A DNA stretch of 64,000 nucleotides from assembly GCF_004683965.1 (NCBI RefSeq), contig NZ_CP038436.1:3038001-3102000 (forward strand), written 5' to 3'. The stretch comes from Nocardioides seonyuensis. GTDB lineage: Bacteria; Actinomycetota; Actinomycetes; Propionibacteriales; Nocardioidaceae. The notes beneath the pieces are model-generated. The model was not told the DNA's origin, made no database searches, and worked only from the letters and a program-made list of their open reading frames with translations. The position numbers and the translations under genes are program-made. Below, piece by piece: positions 38,770 through 47,370 of this stretch (positions are counted from its first letter, which is position 1; each line of letters starts with the position of its first letter).

Positions 38770-39663
38770 GTGGCTCAGCATCGCCACAAGCGGGACACCA
38801 ATGCCCGCACCCTGCCCACCCTGCCCAAGGCTGCCCTGGTTGCCGCCCCCGTCGCGGTCGTCGCGACGCTGTCGGCCGTGACCATGGGCGTCCTGTCCGC
38901 AACCCCTGCCACCTCCACCGACGACAACCTCCTGGCGTCGTCCGCCGGCGCCTCTCTCTCCGGTGCCCGGGCGCTGGAGAACCGCGACGAGGTCGTCTCT
39001 CGCTCCACCATCCGCTCCGCTGCGCGCACCGAGTCGCGTGTTCGCCGCGACCTGGCTGCTGCCAAGCAGACGCGCCGTGCCGTCCGCAGGGCCGACGACA
39101 AGCTCTGGACCGCCGAGGACCTCAACCTCTGGACGGGTCCCGGCGAGGGCGCCGACAAGCTCGGTGTCCTGGACTCCCGGGAGAAGGTCCTGGTGACCGG
39201 CCGCCGCGAGGCAGGACGCGCCGAGGTCGTCATCGACGGCAAGCCGCGCTGGGTCACGGCCTCCTACCTCACCGCTGAGAAGCCGGAGAAGCCCGAGCCC
39301 GCGGGGCCGAGCCTGGGCGGGTCCTGCAGCAACGGCTCCTCGATCGACGCAGGTCGGGCCTCGCTCTACGACATCCACCGGGCCGTGTGTGCCAACTGGC
39401 CTGAGGTCACGTCCTACGGCACGTGGCGGGGCGACGGCGACCACGGCCAGGGCCGTGCCATCGACATCATGGTGAGCGGCGCCACCGGCTGGGCCATCGC
39501 CGACTTCCTGCGCGCCAACTACGGCAGCTTCGGCATCGAGTACATCATCTACTCGCAGAAGATCTGGTCCGTGGAGCGTGGGGGAGAGGGCTGGCGTGGC
39601 ATGTCCGACCGTGGGTCGACCACCGCCAACCACTACGACCACGTTCACGTCACCGTCTACTGA
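38770..39663 (+). CDS. Secreted SH3-domain protein with VanY/M15-like zinc motif
   Basis: A 297-residue protein with one N-terminal hydrophobic segment (residues 21-44), a basic Ala-rich stretch (80-110), a bacterial SH3 domain (about 110-168) and a C-terminal domain with HGQGRAIDIM (His225, Asp232) and HYDHVHVTVY (His288, His291, His293). The last two blocks match the HxxGxAxD and HxxHVH zinc ligands of M15/VanY-type peptidoglycan carboxypeptidases. A role in cell-wall processing is likely. The 175-base leader has a possible -10 TAGGTT (38723-38728) and an AAAGGA ribosome site. Confidence 0.75.
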   Translation: MAQHRHKRDTNARTLPTLPKAALVAAPVAVVATLSAVTMGVLSATPATSTDDNLLASSAGASLSGARALENRDEVVSRSTIRSAARTESRVRRDLAAAKQTRRAVRRADDKLWTAEDLNLWTGPGEGADKLGVLDSREKVLVTGRREAGRAEVVIDGKPRWVTASYLTAEKPEKPEPAGPSLGGSCSNGSSIDAGRASLYDIHRAVCANWPEVTSYGTWRGDGDHGQGRAIDIMVSGATGWAIADFLRANYGSFGIEYIIYSQKIWSVERGGEGWRGMSDRGSTTANHYDHVHVTVY

Positions 39664-39688
39664 CCTGCTCCACTAGGCTCGCGGAGCG

Positions 39689-40960
39689 ATGACTCCGGAT
39701 GAGCTGTACGACGACGCCGACCGCGAGCGACTGGTCGCCGAACCCCCCAAGCGGGTGGACGCCCCCGTGCGCACCCCGTTCGAGCGCGACCGGGCCAGGG
39801 TGGTCCACGCGGCGGCCTCCCGCCGGCTCGCGGCCAAGACCCAGGTGGTGGGGCCACAGTCCGACGACTTCGTGCGCAACCGGCTCACCCACAGCCTCGA
39901 GGTTGCCCAGGTGGCGCGCGACCTCGCGCGCGCCCTGGGCTGCCACCCTGACGTGACCGAGACGGCCGCCCTCGCACACGACCTGGGACACCCGCCGTTC
40001 GGCCACAACGGCGAGCGGGTGCTGGCCGAGCTGGGCCAGGAGTGCGGCGGCTTCGAGGGCAACGCGCAGACCCTGCGACTGCTGACCCGCCTGGAGGCCA
40101 AGACGTTCGGGCCGAGCGGCTCCGTGGGCCTCAACCTCACGCGCGCCACGCTCGACGCCTGCACCAAGTACCCCTGGACCCGCTCCGACGCGCCCGACCC
40201 CGGAGGCGTGCACGCCGACGGCACCCCGCGCTTCGTGGTCAAGTTCGGTGTCTACGACGACGACGCCGAGGTCTTCTCGTGGTTCAGGCGTGGGATCGCG
40301 GGCACCCGCAAGTGCCTCGAGGCGCAGGTCATGGACCTCGCCGACGACGTCGCCTACTCCGTCCATGACGTGGAGGACGGGATCGTCGCCGGCAGGCTCG
40401 ACCTCACCCGTCTCGACGTCGACGCCCTCTGGGACACCGTGCGGGCGTGGTACCTCCCCGACGGCGACGACGACGAGCTCGGGGCCGCCCTCGACGCCAT
40501 GAGGGAGCAGGCGAGCTGGCCCGAGGCGTCGTACGACGCAAGCCGGCGTTCGCTGGCGGCGATGAAGAACCTCACCAGCGACCTGATCGGCCGGTTCTGC
40601 GGGAGCGTCCGGGCCGCGACGTTCGCAGCTGCCGACGGCCCGTTCGTCCGACACCGTGCCGACCTGGTCGTGCCCCGGCAGACCGAGGTCGAGATCGCGA
40701 TCCTCAAGGGGATCGCTGCCCACTACGTCATGCAGGCACAGGACCGCTTGACGCTCATGGAGCGGCAGCGCGAGCTCATGGCCGAGCTCTTCGAGGCCGT
40801 CTGGTCACGCGGGCCGGACGCGCTCGACCCGTCGTTCGTCGAGGACTGGGAGACGGCCCACGACGACGCCACCCGGCGACGGGTGACCATCGACCAGGTG
40901 GCGTCGTACACCGATGCGCGGGCCATCAAGCGGCACCGCGAGCTGACCGGCCGCGGCTGA
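39689..40960 (+). CDS. dgt: Deoxyguanosinetriphosphate triphosphohydrolase-like HD enzyme
   Basis: A 423-residue dNTPase: SRRLAAKTQV with substrate-binding residues, NRLTHSLEVAQ (His68), AHDLGHPPFGHNGE (His97, Asp98, His101, His106), and a later MDLADDVAYSVHDVEDG with the second metal Asp. It splits dGTP or other dNTPs to nucleoside and triphosphate. TAGGCT (39674-39679) precedes the ATG by 9 bases. Its place shortly before dnaG is conserved in actinobacteria. Confidence 0.94.
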   Translation: MTPDELYDDADRERLVAEPPKRVDAPVRTPFERDRARVVHAAASRRLAAKTQVVGPQSDDFVRNRLTHSLEVAQVARDLARALGCHPDVTETAALAHDLGHPPFGHNGERVLAELGQECGGFEGNAQTLRLLTRLEAKTFGPSGSVGLNLTRATLDACTKYPWTRSDAPDPGGVHADGTPRFVVKFGVYDDDAEVFSWFRRGIAGTRKCLEAQVMDLADDVAYSVHDVEDGIVAGRLDLTRLDVDALWDTVRAWYLPDGDDDELGAALDAMREQASWPEASYDASRRSLAAMKNLTSDLIGRFCGSVRAATFAAADGPFVRHRADLVVPRQTEVEIAILKGIAAHYVMQAQDRLTLMERQRELMAELFEAVWSRGPDALDPSFVEDWETAHDDATRRRVTIDQVASYTDARAIKRHRELTGRG

Positions 40961-41001
40961 GGCGGAGCCCAGTCTCGGCAGGTCAGCTCACGGCAGGTCG
41001 C

Positions 41002-41319
41002 TCAGGGCAGGTCGCCCTTGGGGTAGGGGTCGTCCTGGAGCGCGGTGCTGTCAGGGTTGAGCTGGTCCTCGAGGTCGCTCGACGACCCTGACGGCTTGAC
41101 CTTGTGTGCCGCGCTGCTTGCCGCGTCGGTGACCTTGTCCTTCACCACCGGGGCCTTCTCGCGGGCGATGTCCGCGGCCTGCTGGGCCCGGTCCTGGACA
41201 CGTGGGTCGTCCTTGACCTTCGTGGCCATGTTCTTGATCTCCTCGTAGCGGTCACGTCCGGCGCGGGTGCCCAGCACGTAGCCCACGGCTCCCGCAGCGA
41301 GCATCATCAGCTTCCTCAT
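41002..41319 (-). CDS. YtxH-like small membrane-anchored protein
   Basis: A 105-residue protein: a short N-terminal hydrophobic segment with glycine motifs (MMLAAGAVGYVLGTRAGRDR), then a charged helical repeat of Lys/Asp/Ala (KVKDDPRVQDRAQQAADIA) resembling YtxH/LEA-type stress proteins, and an acidic unstructured end. The ATG overlaps the YihY gene stop by one base. Probably an envelope or osmotic-stress factor; not further assignable. The in-frame upstream extension covers YihY and is rejected. Confidence 0.7.
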   Translation of the reverse strand: MRKLMMLAAGAVGYVLGTRAGRDRYEEIKNMATKVKDDPRVQDRAQQAADIAREKAPVVKDKVTDAASSAAHKVKPSGSSSDLEDQLNPDSTALQDDPYPKGDLP

Positions 41320-42416
41320 CACGAATCCTTCCTGTGGTGGTCGGTCTCCAGGCCGCCGTCGGCACGATCGCCGCCGTGGCTGTCTCGGATCTTGCGTCCC
41401 AGCTCCACGTCCTTCTTCTCCTTCTCGCGGTCCTTGAGGATCTTGCGGGTGTCGCGCGGCGGCAGCTGCAGCTCGCGCTCGGCGGGAATCCCGGCCTGCA
41501 GCTGTCGTCCCCGCTCGAGCTCGGCGTCGAGCTCGGCGCCGAAGAGCAGGGCCAGGTTGGTGATCCAGAGGAACAACAGCGCGACGACGACGCCCGCCAG
41601 CGAGCCGTAGGTCTTGTTGTAGTTGGAGAAGTTGGCGACGTAGAACGCGAAGCCGACCGAGGCGAGGACCCACACCAGGATCGCCACGGCAGCTCCCACG
41701 GAGAGCCAGCGGAACTTCGGCTGCTGCACGTTGGGGGTGGCGTAGTAGAGCATCGCGACGATCAGCATCACCACGACTGCCAGGACGGGCCACTTCGCGA
41801 TGTTCCACAGCGTCAGCGTGGTCTCGCCGAGCCCCACGACGTCACCGATGGACTCAGCCAGTGGTCCTGACACGATGAGCATGAGGAGGACCACCGCCAT
41901 CAGGACGACCGCGATGAGCGTGACGAGGATCATCACGGGACGCAGCTTCCAGAAGGGGCGGCCCTCGCCGATCTCGTAGATCCGGTTCATCGCGCGCGAG
42001 AACGCCGTGACGTAGGCCGACGCGGACCACAGGGCGACGACGAGACCGATGATGAGCGTGAGCCCGGCAGCCTCCGAGGCCGCGAGCTCCAGCAGCGGCT
42101 TTTCGATGGTGCCGAGGGTCTCGGCCGCCACCAAGGGGTCCAGCACCTCCAGCACGGTCTCCACTGCCTTCTTGTCGCTGTTGACCAGGCCCAGGATCGA
42201 GGTCAGCGCGAGAGCCGCCGGAAAGATGCCCAGCACGGAGTAGTAGGTCAGGGCAGCAGCCAGGTCGGTGCACTGGTCGTCGAGGAACTCACGCACCGTC
42301 TTGCGCAGCACGTAGAGCCAGGACCGCTTGGTCAGGTCGGTGGGACTGTCGGGCTTGGCCGGGTGGTCCGGCGGCGGTGCGTCCTTCTTGTCCATGGTGT
42401 CGTGGGGGTCGGTCAT
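41319..42416 (-). CDS. yihY: YihY/BrkB family inner-membrane protein
   Basis: A 365-residue protein with about six membrane helices. Family blocks are DQCTDLAAALTYYSVLGIFPAALAL-like segments (Tyr-Tyr-Ser in the first helix), WSASAYVTAFSRAMNRIYE, and NYNKTYGSLAGVVVALLFLW near the end. A charged cytoplasmic tail of about 70 residues follows. The role of the family, once thought to be RNase BN, is unclear. The ATG at 42416 gives an ATGA overlap with the DUF3618 gene. Confidence 0.87.
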   Translation of the reverse strand: MTDPHDTMDKKDAPPPDHPAKPDSPTDLTKRSWLYVLRKTVREFLDDQCTDLAAALTYYSVLGIFPAALALTSILGLVNSDKKAVETVLEVLDPLVAAETLGTIEKPLLELAASEAAGLTLIIGLVVALWSASAYVTAFSRAMNRIYEIGEGRPFWKLRPVMILVTLIAVVLMAVVLLMLIVSGPLAESIGDVVGLGETTLTLWNIAKWPVLAVVVMLIVAMLYYATPNVQQPKFRWLSVGAAVAILVWVLASVGFAFYVANFSNYNKTYGSLAGVVVALLFLWITNLALLFGAELDAELERGRQLQAGIPAERELQLPPRDTRKILKDREKEKKDVELGRKIRDSHGGDRADGGLETDHHRKDS

Positions 42417-42685
42417 CGGCGTCGCCGCCACACGAGCACCACGACGGCCATCGCGACCAAGGAGCCCAGGGCTGCCAGGACCTCGGGTCTAGGGCTGCCG
42501 TCTGCCGTCGTGGCGGAGTTCTTGAGGTGGGCCACCTTGTCGCGGGCCCGCGACTTCACGTCGAGCTTGGCGGCCAGGCCGTCGACGGTGGCCGCCAGCT
42601 GCTCGCGCTGCACGGCGATCTCGGCCTCGAGCTCCGCCGGGGTCGGCTGACCACCAGCGGGCGTGTCCGTGGACGGATCAGGCAT
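42413..42685 (-). CDS. DUF3618 family protein
   Basis: A 90-residue protein with a Pro-rich start, a helix reading TPAELEAEIAVQREQLAATV and a terminal membrane segment (LAALGSLVAMAVVVLVW) ending in Arg. That arrangement (R/QexLA helix, then one C-terminal helix) is the DUF3618 pattern found next to phage-holin-like and YihY genes in actinobacteria. Function unknown; probably envelope stress. Confidence 0.78.
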   Translation of the reverse strand: MPDPSTDTPAGGQPTPAELEAEIAVQREQLAATVDGLAAKLDVKSRARDKVAHLKNSATTADGSPRPEVLAALGSLVAMAVVVLVWRRRR

Positions 42686-43085
42686 GGTGTTGTCCCTTCA
42701 CGGTCGCGATGTCCTCCTTGACGCCCTCGACCGCTCTCTGCGGCACCGGGGGCCCGGCCTCGGCCACCTTGTTCTTGCCCATCACCCCGGCCACGGCGGC
42801 GCCCGCCAGCAGCACCAGGCCGACGATGAGGGCAGCCAGCCAGGCATCGAGCACCAGGGAGAGCGCCAGGATGGCGGTCGTGATCAGGGCAGCCACACCG
42901 AAGAACGCCAGAAGTCCTGCCACGCTGAACATGCCGATGCCGACCCCGGCACGCTTGCCCTTCTCGGCGACCTCGGCCTGGGCCAGGCGCATCTCGCTGC
43001 GGATCAGCTCCGGGAGCTGCTGGCTGAGCTGGTGGACGAGGGCTCCGAGGGTCTGACCCTCTGTCCCCGGTTGCTGAGCGGTCAT
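42678..43085 (-). CDS. Phage-holin-like (DUF1469/actinobacterial holin superfamily) membrane protein
   Basis: A 135-residue protein. Helix LVHQLSQQLPELIRSEMRLAQ, then AEVAEKGKRAGVGIGMF and two membrane segments (about 50-72 and 75-98), the organisation of the putative actinobacterial holin-X/phage_holin_3_6 family. It is not phage DNA: it belongs to a chromosomal set with DUF3618, YihY and YtxH proteins. ATG 43085 chosen over an upstream GTG. It overlaps DUF3618 by 8 bases. Confidence 0.8.
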   Translation of the reverse strand: MTAQQPGTEGQTLGALVHQLSQQLPELIRSEMRLAQAEVAEKGKRAGVGIGMFSVAGLLAFFGVAALITTAILALSLVLDAWLAALIVGLVLLAGAAVAGVMGKNKVAEAGPPVPQRAVEGVKEDIATVKGQHHA

Positions 43086-43192
43086 GCTCCCGTTGTGCCC
43101 CGGCACCACGATTGCATGCCACCCGCCCTGGTTCTGGGACGGGTTGTGCAGGACGCGTCCCCACGTGGGGAGCCCCGCCGTAGACTCGCCGC

Positions 43193-45088
43193 GTGGCAGG
43201 CCGGATCCGTGACGACGACATCGCAGAGGTGCGCGAGAAGGCTGTCATCGACGACGTGGTCTCCTCCTACGTCACGCTCAAGCGGGCCGGGGGAGGCTCG
43301 CTGAAGGGGCTGTGCCCCTTCCACGACGAGAAGTCCCCCTCCTTCCACGTGACGCCCGCCCGCCAGATGTTCCACTGCTTCGGCTGCCAGGAGGGCGGCG
43401 ACGTCATCAGCTTCCTGATGAAGATCGACGGTCTCTCATTCACCGAGGCCGTCGAGCGTCTCGCCGACAAGTACGGCGTCCAGCTCAGGCGTGAGGAGGG
43501 GGGTGACGAGCCCCAACGTCCGCGCGGCCCGGCGCGGCAGCGGCTGATCGAGGCGCACAAGGTCGCCCAGGAGCTCTACGCCGACCTGCTCGCCTCTCCC
43601 GAGGCCGTGGTGGCGCGGCAGTTCCTCGACCAACGCGGCTTCGACCAGGAGGCGGCCCTCCACTTCGGCGTCGGCTTCGCTCCGCGGGGCGGCGACGACC
43701 TGGCCCGGCACCTCCGTGGACGGAACTTCACCGAGGAGGAGATCGTGGCGGCCGGCCTCGTCGCCCAGGGGCGCTCCCTCTACGACCGGTTCCGCGGGCG
43801 GCTCGTGTGGCCGATCCGTGACGCCAGCGGCGACACGATCGGCTTCGGTGCACGACGCATCTTCGACGACGACAAGATCGAGGCCAAGTACCTCAACACG
43901 CCCGAGACGGCGATCTACAAGAAGAGCCACGTGCTCTACGGGCTCGACCTGGCCCGTCGCGACATCGCGCGCACGACCCAGGCCGTCGTCGTCGAGGGCT
44001 ACACCGACGTGATGGCCTGCCACCTCGCCGGGGTCACCACTGCCGTGGCCACGTGCGGCACGGCCTTCGGTGATGACCACGCTCGCGTGCTCCGCCGGTT
44101 CCTCCACGACCACGACGAGTTCCGCGGTGAGGTGATCTTCACCTTCGACGGTGACTCCGCAGGCCAGAAGGCTGCCCTGAAGGTCTTCCAGTCCGACCAG
44201 AGCTTCGCCTCGCAGACCTACGTCGCCGTGGCACCCGACGGGCTCGACCCCTGCGACCTGCGACTCCAGCAGGGCGACTCGGCGGTGCGCGAGCTGGTGG
44301 CCACCCGGCGTCCCCTCTACCGCTTCGCCCTCGACAACATCATCTCGGGCTTCGACCTCGACCGCGCCGACGGTCGCGTCGACGCTCTGCGCGCCTGTTC
44401 CAAGCTCGTCACCAGCATCCGCGACAAGGCCAAGGTCGAGTCGTTCACCCGCGAGCTCGCCCACATGATCGGCGTCGACGTCGACGAGGCCCGGGCCGAG
44501 ATCCGCCGCGCGGCCGGCCGGCCGGCGGACAACCGCGGCGCCGGCGGCAGCGACCGCCGTACGCCTTCGGGGGAGGCGCCGGCGGCAGCACCTCGCCACC
44601 AGCTGCCCCACCTGCGTGACCCTCGCTTCTCCATCGAGCGCGACACCCTCAAGCTCGTGCTCCAGTTCCCGGCGGCCGTCGGCCGCACCACCCAGCACGT
44701 CGGTCCCGAGGACTTCACCCACCCGACCTATCGCGGGGTGTGGGAGGCCATCGTCGCCAGTGGCGGGCCGGAGGCCGGCGCCCACGACCCAGGCTGGAAC
44801 GCCCGGGTGCTCGGTGCGGCGTCCGACCCGGCGGTCGCCTCAGCGGTGAGCGAGCTTGGCGTGGACGCGATCGTCGGGGTCGACGACGCCACCCCCAGCT
44901 ACGTGGCTGCCCACGTCTACCGGCTCCAGGAGCTCACCACGCTGCGCCGCATCGCCGAGGTCAAGTCCCGCCTGCAGCGCACCAACCCCGTCGAGCACGC
45001 CGTCGACTACAACAGGATGTTCGGCGAGCTCGTCGCTCTCGAGCAGCACCGCCGGACCCTGCGTGACCACGCGGTGGGGTCCTCGTGA
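43193..45088 (+). CDS. dnaG: DNA primase
   Basis: A 631-residue primase. CHC2 zinc domain: Cys41, His44, Cys62, Cys65 in CPFHDEK and FHCFGC. The N-terminal catalytic subdomain is followed by the Toprim motifs VVEGYTDVMA (catalytic Glu) and FTFDGDSAGQKA (metal Asp). The C-terminal part (about 450-631) should bind DnaB helicase. TAGACT (43181-43186) is 6 bases before the GTG. Essential for lagging-strand primers. Confidence 0.96.
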   Translation: MAGRIRDDDIAEVREKAVIDDVVSSYVTLKRAGGGSLKGLCPFHDEKSPSFHVTPARQMFHCFGCQEGGDVISFLMKIDGLSFTEAVERLADKYGVQLRREEGGDEPQRPRGPARQRLIEAHKVAQELYADLLASPEAVVARQFLDQRGFDQEAALHFGVGFAPRGGDDLARHLRGRNFTEEEIVAAGLVAQGRSLYDRFRGRLVWPIRDASGDTIGFGARRIFDDDKIEAKYLNTPETAIYKKSHVLYGLDLARRDIARTTQAVVVEGYTDVMACHLAGVTTAVATCGTAFGDDHARVLRRFLHDHDEFRGEVIFTFDGDSAGQKAALKVFQSDQSFASQTYVAVAPDGLDPCDLRLQQGDSAVRELVATRRPLYRFALDNIISGFDLDRADGRVDALRACSKLVTSIRDKAKVESFTRELAHMIGVDVDEARAEIRRAAGRPADNRGAGGSDRRTPSGEAPAAAPRHQLPHLRDPRFSIERDTLKLVLQFPAAVGRTTQHVGPEDFTHPTYRGVWEAIVASGGPEAGAHDPGWNARVLGAASDPAVASAVSELGVDAIVGVDDATPSYVAAHVYRLQELTTLRRIAEVKSRLQRTNPVEHAVDYNRMFGELVALEQHRRTLRDHAVGSS

Positions 45089-45585
45089 GGCGTCGCGGCT
45101 CGTCACCCGGGGTGGAGGTGCCCAAGGGCGAGAAGGTCCTCGCCTCGACCACAGCCGCTGATGGCGCGGTCCTGGCCGGCACCCGCGACGCCTTCTACCT
45201 CGTCCGACCCGGCGAGCAGCCGGTGCGCGTGCCGTGGGAACAGGTCGAGGCGGCCGAGTGGGACCGCGACGCCGAGCTGTTCCGGCTCAGCGAGGTGGGC
45301 CGCTGGGGTGAGCTGCGCCGCGAGCACACGGTCACCCTCGATGACACCGGGCGCCTGCTCGAGCTCGTGCAGGAACGCGTGACGGCCAGCATCGTGCTGC
45401 AGAAGCACGTCCCCCTCGAAGGACGCCGAGGGTTGCGCGTGATCGCCCGCAGGGCTCCTCGCGGAGACCGTCCCGTCGAGTGGGTCTACGAGTACGACCA
45501 GGGCGTGGATCCCGAGGATCCCGCCGTCGCATCAGCGGCTCGGGCGGCCCTGGCCCAGGCCCAGCAGGACCTCGGCACGGCCTGA
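45085..45585 (+). CDS. Conserved hypothetical protein linked to dnaG
   Basis: A 166-residue soluble protein with beta-rich PH-like sequence (GTRDAFYLVRPGEQPVRVPW, EHTVTLDDTGRLLELVQERV) and a helical tail. No catalytic motif is visible. The GTG overlaps dnaG as GTGA, so the two are translationally coupled. The pattern of an early turn with Trp and later repeats suggests a PH-domain-like fold; I do not recognise a named family. Confidence 0.65.
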   Translation: MRRRGSSPGVEVPKGEKVLASTTAADGAVLAGTRDAFYLVRPGEQPVRVPWEQVEAAEWDRDAELFRLSEVGRWGELRREHTVTLDDTGRLLELVQERVTASIVLQKHVPLEGRRGLRVIARRAPRGDRPVEWVYEYDQGVDPEDPAVASAARAALAQAQQDLGTA

Positions 45586-45638
45586 TTTCTCTCCGGCCAT
45601 CCGGCCTTGCTAATGTGTGCGCTCGCTGCACGCAGCGA

Positions 45639-45714
45639 TCCCCTGTAGCTCAACTGGCAGAGCATTCGGCTGTTAACCGGAGGGTTGTTGGTTCGAGTCC
45701 AACCGGGGGAGCCA
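45639..45714 (+). tRNA. tRNA-Asn (GTT)
   Basis: A full cloverleaf: acceptor TCCCCTG pairs CGGGGGA, D-arm GCTCAACTGGCAGAGC, anticodon loop CTGTTAA with anticodon GTT at 45672-45674, T-arm GTTGGTTCGAGTCCAAC. CCA is encoded (45712-45714). Located after the dnaG unit, similar to mycobacteria. Confidence 0.97.
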
Positions 45715-45717
45715 GAG

Positions 45718-45755
45718 AAGCCCGCCTGACCTGCACGTCGAGGTCAGGCGGGCTT
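45718..45755. terminator. Bidirectional intrinsic-type terminator hairpin
   Basis: A perfect 15-base inverted repeat, AAGCCCGCCTGACCT (45718-45732) and AGGTCAGGCGGGCTT (45741-45755), with an 8-base loop. It lies between tRNA-Asn and the convergent prfC, so it can end transcription from both sides. There is no long T-run on either strand, common in high-GC genomes. Confidence 0.85.
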
Positions 45756-45772
45756 CGTCGTTCCCGGGCCGG

Positions 45773-47338
45773 TCAGCCGGCGCTCGCCGGCAGCGCCTCG
45801 AGCATGACGTCGGGGTTGTCCCGGGCCGTGGCCATCGCTCGCCACTGGTCGACGAACAGGGCCAGGCGGGTGCCGTCGCTGCGCTGGAGGACCTCGACGC
45901 CTCGCTTGCCCGCGAGCGCCTCGGCGCCTGCGGCGTCGGTGACCCGGGCCACCTGGTAGTCGAGCCGGGAGAACCTGATGGGGGCGTTGAACTCATGGGT
46001 CATCCGGTCCTCGACGACCTCGAACTGCATGGGGCCCACGGCGGCGAGGACCGGGTTCTGGTCGCCGCGCAGGTCTGATCGCAGCACCTGCACGACGCCT
46101 TCCTGGTCGAGCTGCTCGATGCCCCGGCGGAACTGCTTGTAGCGACCGATGTCTCCCGCGCTGGCGGTGACGAAGTGCTCCGGTGCGAAGCTGGGGACGG
46201 GTGGGTACTCGATGGCGTCGCCCTGGTAGACGGTGTCCCCGACGCGCAGCGCCTGGGCGTTGACGAAGCCGATGATGTCGCCCGGCTCGGCGCTCTCGAC
46301 CGATGTCGTCTCGCGCCCGAACACGGCCTGGGCGAACTTCGTGGCGAACGGGCGACCCGTGGCGGCGTGCGTGACGACCATGCCGCGCTCGAACGTGCCG
46401 GAGACGACACGCGCGTAGGCCAGCCGGTCGCGGTGGGCGGTGTTCATCCCCGACTGCACCTTGAACACGAAGGCGCTGAAGTCGTCGTCGACCCCACGGA
46501 GCGACCCGTCGACGCCCGCGGCCGTGCCGGGTGCAGGCGCGAGGTCGAGCAGCAGGTCGAGGAGCTGGGCGACGCCGAAGTTCTGGATGGCGGAGGCGAA
46601 CATGACCGGAGTCGTCTCACCGGCCAGGAAGCGCTGCTGGTCGTGGTCGGCGTCGTCGAGCGTGAGCAGCTCGTGCTCCTCGACCGCGTCCTCCCACACC
46701 GATGCGTCCTGCTCGCCGACCTCGTGCGGTCCGAGCCGTTGCTCCGGAGCCCGAGTCGCCCCGCCCGCCGTGCGCGTGTACTTGACGAACTCGCCGGTAC
46801 GGCGGTCCAGGACGCCGCGGAAGTCGCCCGCCTCGCCCACGGGCCAGGTGAGGGGGGTGGGCCGCAGGTTGATCTGCTGCTGGATCATGTCCATCAGCTC
46901 CAGCGCCGAGAGACCGGGGCGGTCCCACTTGTTGATCACGGTGATGACCGGGATGCCGCGCAGTGCGCAGACCTTGAAGAGCTTCAGGGTCTGCGGCTCG
47001 AGGCCCTTCCCCGCGTCCACCAGCATCACCGCCGAGTCGACGGCCGAGAGGACTCGGTAGGTGTCCTCGGAGAAGTCACTGTGGCCCGGCGTGTCCACCA
47101 GGTTGACGACGTGGTCGCGGTAGACGAACTGAAGGGCGGCTGAGGTGATGGAGATCCCGCGCGCCTTCTCCATGGCCATCCAGTCCGACACCGTGGCGCG
47201 TCGGTCGCCCTTCCCGTGGACGGCTCCAGCCTCGGTGATGACTCGGGCGTGCAGGGCGAGCGCCTCCGTGAGCGTCGACTTCCCGGCGTCGGGGTGGCTG
47301 ATCACTGCGAAGGTACGGCGGGGGCGGGTGTCAGGCAC
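45773..47338 (-). CDS. prfC: Peptide chain release factor 3
   Basis: A 521-residue translational GTPase: G1 SHPDAGKSTLTEAL, G3 DTPGHSDFSEDTYR, G4 NKWD, then domains II and III with the QVLRSDLRGDQNPVLAAVGP segment typical of RF3. RF3 recycles RF1/RF2 after termination. It is not universal in actinobacteria. TAGATT on the minus strand (complement of 47345-47350) is 6 bases before the GTG start. Confidence 0.94.
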   Translation of the reverse strand: MPDTRPRRTFAVISHPDAGKSTLTEALALHARVITEAGAVHGKGDRRATVSDWMAMEKARGISITSAALQFVYRDHVVNLVDTPGHSDFSEDTYRVLSAVDSAVMLVDAGKGLEPQTLKLFKVCALRGIPVITVINKWDRPGLSALELMDMIQQQINLRPTPLTWPVGEAGDFRGVLDRRTGEFVKYTRTAGGATRAPEQRLGPHEVGEQDASVWEDAVEEHELLTLDDADHDQQRFLAGETTPVMFASAIQNFGVAQLLDLLLDLAPAPGTAAGVDGSLRGVDDDFSAFVFKVQSGMNTAHRDRLAYARVVSGTFERGMVVTHAATGRPFATKFAQAVFGRETTSVESAEPGDIIGFVNAQALRVGDTVYQGDAIEYPPVPSFAPEHFVTASAGDIGRYKQFRRGIEQLDQEGVVQVLRSDLRGDQNPVLAAVGPMQFEVVEDRMTHEFNAPIRFSRLDYQVARVTDAAGAEALAGKRGVEVLQRSDGTRLALFVDQWRAMATARDNPDVMLEALPASAG

Positions 47339-47370
47339 CGCGTGAATCTACCCGGCCAACCGCTGGGGAC

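Noticed and set aside
42678..43085. Prophage remnant suggested by the holin-like gene
   Set aside because: No phage structural, lysis or integrase genes around; the holin-like family is chromosomal and sits in a conserved envelope cluster.
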